DNA of 8,366 bases from Patescibacteria group bacterium (GTDB lineage Bacteria > Patescibacteria > Paceibacteria > Moranbacterales > UBA1568), in NCBI GenBank assembly GCA_030916685.1, contig JAUPWD010000045.1, forward strand, positions 1 to 8,366, given 5' to 3'. A program made the translations under genes and the position numbers. This document shows, piece by piece, positions 4,716 to 8,366 of the stretch. Each line of letters starts with the position of its first letter. Within the stretch, counting starts at the first letter, position 1. Below the pieces are notes generated by a model, which was not told the origin of the DNA, did not search any database, and saw nothing but the letters and a program-made list of their open reading frames with translations.

Positions 4716-6089
4716 TTATTTCACTTCGCTCAATATAGTATCGGAATTCAGGAGAAAAGATTTTATTTCTTCCTTCCCATCGGGACGGATGATTTTCACG
4801 GTAACCGGCATATCATTCACGCCGGCCTGTTTCTGTATTTTCAGATCATAATCATCCTTCCAGCCTCCCGGGAGCTCATAATCGAGGCTCACCACATGCG
4901 TCGTGCCAAGTGGCACGTGCACGAGAACTCCAGCAAACCGCTTGTCCTGATACTCACCATAGACGGGAGGGAGCGAAGCTTCACCTGAGATAGCCCCAAA
5001 CCATCCTCCGTGGGGCGCATAGACACGGAGGTAGGTCTGGTACTCCTTCGTCAACCAATCACGTTTCTCCGCTGAGTGTTCATAGGAAATCTCGAGATGC
5101 GATTTTATTTTTTCTCCCCGCAAATCAACCGTATATGAGACGAAACGATTGATGAAGAGATCTGACTTGAAAGAAGCGAGATTCGCATCGACGATGGCGA
5201 GAAAGTCCCGGTCGAAATTTCGATCGAAATCTCCATCCCATCCGGCAGCCGCAATCTCTCTCTGCCAATCAGCATCAGCGAACCAGAATTGGATATCTTT
5301 CTGATTGAGATCCTGGAAAATCGCCTGCATGAGCGCATACTGTTTCGTCAATGAAAGCTCTTTCACCCGAGTGAGAATGACATTCCCCAGGAGTCCCATT
5401 ACCGATTTGCGCTCCCCTGCCGCGATTCCCTGATCGGCATAGCCCTTCTCCACCTGATACTCCAGATCGAGTACGGCATTGTAGGAGCCGTACGTTCCCG
5501 GATACCCCTCTATCTCTACTGGTCCGGTGATATCGAGAAAAGAAGTGAGCACATTCGTCGTGATACCGATCACGCCATCAAATGTTTCTTCGCCCGCTCC
5601 CATGCGATAGAAATCAACCGCCTGTAATGCGTTCTCAGAGAAGTCAGGTGACCAATTGGAATCACGGAGTTTCCACGATTTGATCTTCAACGTCTGCTCC
5701 ATCGGATACGGTGGCGTCACGGTATCCGGAATCCGTCCGTCGAAATTCCCCGTATCATGGACATCAAATTTCATCACATGACCGTCGCGGATTTTCAGAA
5801 TACCGAAAGAACCGATGAATCCACCACCCGGTCGAAGCTCCATATTGTTCTGAAAGAGGATAAGGAAAGATTTCTCTTCTCCATCCGTATCTGCCAATCG
5901 CGCGCCAATGGACGCCACGGTCTCCAGGCTTCGCTTCGCCTGATCCGATACCGGGAGCATAGAGGAGAGATTTCCGAGCGTCGACATATCACGATGACGG
6001 ATTTCCCAGAACACGAACCACATCGAAAGGAAGAGTATCGATCCGATGACGAACAGTATCCAAAATTTTACTGAGTATTTCTGATTCAT
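4716..6089 (-). CDS. DUF4012-domain membrane-anchored envelope protein
   Basis: Residues are counted from the ATG at 6089. A basic N-terminus (MNQKYSVK) precedes one membrane segment (about 8-28), and the remaining 430 residues should be extracytoplasmic. The DUF4012 core is recognised by LFQNNMELRPGGGFIGSFG (78-96), RDSNWSPDF (142-150), FDGVIGI (170-176), DITGPVEIEG (186-195) and a C-terminal beta-rich part with YAPHGGW (357-363) and LPGGW (406-410). Members of this family are found near polysaccharide and glycosyltransferase genes, but their biochemical function is not known to me. The frame is open further upstream, with ATGs at 6125, 6161 and 6200. The 6161 ATG lies 7 nt after the stop of the previous gene with GAAGAG next to it, which would suit coupled translation. 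The 6089 start was chosen because it gives a clean N-terminal anchor. It is the last gene of the operon and is followed by a perfect terminator. Confidence 0.88.
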   Translation of the reverse strand: MNQKYSVKFWILFVIGSILFLSMWFVFWEIRHRDMSTLGNLSSMLPVSDQAKRSLETVASIGARLADTDGEEKSFLILFQNNMELRPGGGFIGSFGILKIRDGHVMKFDVHDTGNFDGRIPDTVTPPYPMEQTLKIKSWKLRDSNWSPDFSENALQAVDFYRMGAGEETFDGVIGITTNVLTSFLDITGPVEIEGYPGTYGSYNAVLDLEYQVEKGYADQGIAAGERKSVMGLLGNVILTRVKELSLTKQYALMQAIFQDLNQKDIQFWFADADWQREIAAAGWDGDFDRNFDRDFLAIVDANLASFKSDLFINRFVSYTVDLRGEKIKSHLEISYEHSAEKRDWLTKEYQTYLRVYAPHGGWFGAISGEASLPPVYGEYQDKRFAGVLVHVPLGTTHVVSLDYELPGGWKDDYDLKIQKQAGVNDMPVTVKIIRPDGKEEIKSFLLNSDTILSEVK

Positions 6090-6168
6090 AAATATATGTA
6101 TTCGAATTTTTAACAGCGGACGCATCGCTCCAAAAGCGGAACGGCCGTTGCTAAATATCATCTCTTCT

Positions 6169-7185
6169 TTACTTTGGCATCTTTCCGGCAAGGAGATCAT
6201 TCAAACGTTTTTTGTATTCTTCTTCGGTCGGCTCGCGATCGATCGGCAATGATTCAATCGGTGTATCAGCGATCATCGGCTCCTCCTCGATTGAAGATTC
6301 CACATATGACTCATCCGATTCAGCTTCATCAGTCGTCGCATGTTCCGATATGCTTTCAAGCGACAGAAATTCCGGGAGTGATTCCATCTCATCCGGCGCG
6401 ACCGGCAAGTTCATTGGAGCCGGACCACGATTGAAATGAGCGTAGTCCTTCTCACGTTCGGCACCAGACGGTTCGAAAGAAAAGAATTTCGCATCGACTT
6501 TCTTCGGTATGAACGCATCAGGAGAAAAGGTATACGGGACTTCTTCCGTCTCACGGAAACTCTCTTCTCTCTTTGGAAAGAAAACCTGATCGGCCGGCGA
6601 GACAGACTCTTCCTTTCGGAAAGAAAAAATCAATCGGACGACGGAGAAAATCAAGGAAAAAAGGACCAGAGAAAAGAGCGCCCCTAAAAGAATGCCGGAA
6701 ACCACGATGCCGACAGGATGCGAAACAACTGTTTCCACGCGAGGCGATCCGATGGAACGGACACTGATATCGCTCCGGATATCGTAATACCGACCCACCA
6801 GAGAGAAAAGTTCCTGCGATGCCCTGACGGCACCATCCCGTGCATCCACCGGCGTATCGCTCATCACGCTCACCCGGAAGGATCCCTTCCCGGTCTCTCT
6901 CAATTCGAGACTCGAGATATCTGCTGTCTCATTCACATCGGAAAAAAAGATTTCCGTCGATCCGAGAAGCATCAGTGTATCGCGTGCCGCTTCGGTTTCC
7001 ACGGCTCCCTGGATACTTTTCGACAATATCAGAATATCGATATCCGCCCGATACGATCGAAACCGATCAAGCAAGAGCATTCCCGAAACGAGACTCGCGA
7101 CGAAAACAACGAAGAGAAACCCCGCAAAAATCCGTCTCGGATATCCTTTATGACTTGAGAACAGCGACATACCGTTTATATGCAT
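6169..7185 (-). CDS. Two-TM protein with Wzz-like (polysaccharide co-polymerase) topology
   Basis: The 338 residues have a first membrane segment (about 19-39), a 118-residue extracytoplasmic part (40-157), a second membrane segment (about 158-186) and a 150-residue cytoplasmic tail. The tail is acidic (roughly 264-322) and ends in EEEYKKRLNDLLAG. The outer part begins with alternating-hydrophobicity sequence near residues 48-54 and ends just before TM2, the arrangement of Wzz/chain-length-determinant proteins that set polysaccharide chain length or export. There is no Walker-type kinase motif in the tail, so it is not a Wzc/CapB fusion. The assignment rests on topology and neighbours, not on a clear sequence signature. 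The start overlaps the end of the glycosyltransferase gene by 38 nt (ATG 7185) or 23 nt (ATG 7170, residue 6), which implies translational coupling. Confidence 0.72.
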   Translation of the reverse strand: MHINGMSLFSSHKGYPRRIFAGFLFVVFVASLVSGMLLLDRFRSYRADIDILILSKSIQGAVETEAARDTLMLLGSTEIFFSDVNETADISSLELRETGKGSFRVSVMSDTPVDARDGAVRASQELFSLVGRYYDIRSDISVRSIGSPRVETVVSHPVGIVVSGILLGALFSLVLFSLIFSVVRLIFSFRKEESVSPADQVFFPKREESFRETEEVPYTFSPDAFIPKKVDAKFFSFEPSGAEREKDYAHFNRGPAPMNLPVAPDEMESLPEFLSLESISEHATTDEAESDESYVESSIEEEPMIADTPIESLPIDREPTEEEYKKRLNDLLAGKMPK

Positions 7186-8314
7186 AACGAGTTATTTCTT
7201 CAACATAGGCATCCGCAGTTTTCTTCGCGATTGCTTCCCAGCTGTACTGCTTGGCGACCCGCTCCTGCGCGCGCTCTCCGAGATCATTCATAAGCTCTTT
7301 CGTATTGATGAGTCGTGACAGTTCCATCTTCAGATCCTCGACATTTTTATTTTCGAAATTGAGTCCGGTATCGGAGATGGCCTCCAGATTCGCAGGGATA
7401 TTCGATACCAAACACGGCAAACCATGACCCATCGCTTCCAGGAGCGCGATAGAAAGACCTTCATCTTCCGATGGCTGGACGAATACCGCTGCCTGCGAGA
7501 ACAATGCTTTCAATTCATGTCCTTTTCGCTCACCAAGGAAGACGATCGAGTCGCGACCCTTCGCCAGGACCTTCAGATAGTCTTCATACTCCGACGTCCC
7601 GACGCCAGCACCGACGATAGCCAATTTAAAATTGTTTCCTGGCAATCGATTCGTATCCTCGAGATCCATGAATGCCTTAATAAGGTAGTGGATTCCCTTG
7701 TGTGCGAGGAGACGACTTACGGATACGATATACTGCTTCGGCTTGAGACCGAATGACGCGAGTGGAAGTGTTTCACATTCATAGAATACGTCAGCACCGT
7801 TCTGTGTCACCAAACATTCCTTCCCGTACGTATCACGAACGTATTCCGCGAGCGTCTCACTCACGACGAATGTCCGCTCCGGAACGAAGAGAATCAGTCG
7901 CTCTGCAACTTTCAGGAAAAATCGAGCAAACAATCCCCATTTCGAATGGAAGTAGTCACGACTATGAAAGGTCGCTACCGTGCGAGCTGATCGCTTGAAA
8001 ATCCGTGGGATGAAGGCGAGTGTCGCCGGTCCCATGGACTGGTAGTGAATCACGTCATAATCGGCGAACAAAGCGTGGATACTCGCAAAGAGCGTATGCG
8101 TAATTGCATCGAGATGTTTGGTCTGAATGCTCGGGAGATGCACCAGCTTCACGCCCTGATAATTCGTCAGCGCCTTCGGCGTATAGTACGACCGGACATA
8201 ACAAACCACCTCGTGTCCCTGATGCACAAGTTCCACCGCCAATTTCTCGACGTGCTTTTCCACGCCACCTGAAATGGCTGGTATTCCTTTTTGTCCGATG
8301 AATGCTATTTTCAT
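7148..8314 (-). CDS. GT4-family (GT-B fold) glycosyltransferase
   Basis: This cytoplasmic retaining glycosyltransferase probably adds a sugar from a nucleotide donor to a lipid-linked or surface polysaccharide. It has 388 residues, usual for GT4. The N-terminal acceptor domain starts MKIAFIGQKGIP with the loop SGGVEKHVEKLA (15-26). The donor domain holds QNGAD (171-175), SRLLAHKGI (200-208), the AIVGAGVG strand-turn (232-239), VFLGERKG (258-265) and the E-x7-E donor-binding motif EDEGLSIALLE (283-293; Glu285 and Glu293), followed by GLP. The N-terminus resembles proteins annotated as rhamnosyltransferase-like (DUF1972), but sugar specificity cannot be read from sequence. The start is ATG 8314. 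Only 52 nt lie upstream in the window, with no convincing Shine-Dalgarno or promoter, so the operon may begin further upstream. Its 3' end overlaps the next gene. Confidence 0.93.
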   Translation of the reverse strand: MKIAFIGQKGIPAISGGVEKHVEKLAVELVHQGHEVVCYVRSYYTPKALTNYQGVKLVHLPSIQTKHLDAITHTLFASIHALFADYDVIHYQSMGPATLAFIPRIFKRSARTVATFHSRDYFHSKWGLFARFFLKVAERLILFVPERTFVVSETLAEYVRDTYGKECLVTQNGADVFYECETLPLASFGLKPKQYIVSVSRLLAHKGIHYLIKAFMDLEDTNRLPGNNFKLAIVGAGVGTSEYEDYLKVLAKGRDSIVFLGERKGHELKALFSQAAVFVQPSEDEGLSIALLEAMGHGLPCLVSNIPANLEAISDTGLNFENKNVEDLKMELSRLINTKELMNDLGERAQERVAKQYSWEAIAKKTADAYVEEITRYAYKRYVAVLKS

Positions 8315-8366
8315 AGTTTCATTTCAACAAATATTTCTGATAATCAATGTGAATACTTCGCTACAC

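Noticed and set aside
6100..6160. Possible hairpin or promoter in the GC-rich then AT-rich stretch near the DUF4012 start
   Set aside because: Only short stems of about 4 bp could be drawn and no paired -35/-10 was found. The stretch is open in the DUF4012 frame.
6718..7158. Long plus-strand reading frame (146 codons) opposite the Wzz-like gene, with others opposite the glycosyltransferase and murG
   Set aside because: All are antisense shadows of coherent minus-strand proteins, rich in Arg/His/Ser as expected from reverse reading, and lack start signals.
8315..8366. Promoter upstream of the glycosyltransferase
   Set aside because: The 52 nt are AT-rich, but no -35/-10 pair with acceptable spacing could be identified, and the operon may start beyond the window.

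Overview
The window reads as one end of an assembled contig from a small-genome bacterium, most likely a Patescibacteria/CPR (Parcubacteria-like) lineage. This is inferred from the diverged but complete MurG, FtsW and TrmD, the DUF4012 envelope gene beside a GT4 glycosyltransferase, the non-ATG start of murG, the near absence of Shine-Dalgarno sequences, and gene spacers filled with short heptad palindromes. No 16S or other taxonomic marker is present, so the assignment is not firm. All eight genes lie on the minus strand, so transcription runs from high to low coordinates. The first 17 bases match the 3' end of the Illumina universal adapter and are not genomic.

In transcription order, 8314 to 4716 is a three-gene envelope-glycan operon: a GT4 glycosyltransferase, a two-TM protein with the topology of a Wzz-type polysaccharide co-polymerase, and a membrane-anchored DUF4012 protein. 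It ends at a textbook intrinsic terminator (4677-4707). The T-tract of that terminator runs straight into the -35 box of the next unit, a 226-residue orphan gene (3918-4598) with its own promoter, the only strong Shine-Dalgarno in the window and its own terminator (3855-3888).

Next comes trmD (3091-3765) behind a likely extended -10 promoter, followed by ftsW (1854-2978), murG (644-1762) and a murC cut by the contig end (18-520). ftsW-murG-murC is the lipid II and division segment of the dcw cluster: MurC adds L-Ala to UDP-MurNAc, MurG makes lipid II, and FtsW polymerises it at the septum. TrmD methylates G37 of tRNAs to prevent frameshifting.

The most unusual feature is in the spacers of that last block. 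Each of the three gaps (trmD/ftsW, ftsW/murG, murG/murC) holds an imperfect palindrome built on one plan: four degenerate 7-nt units, a loop, then four complementary 7-nt units. Two copies use an AATTTCT-type unit and one uses an unrelated ATCTGCA-type unit. Two of the elements supply the stop codon of the upstream gene. There is no stretch above 300 bases without a gene. No tRNA, rRNA, CRISPR array or transposase was seen.
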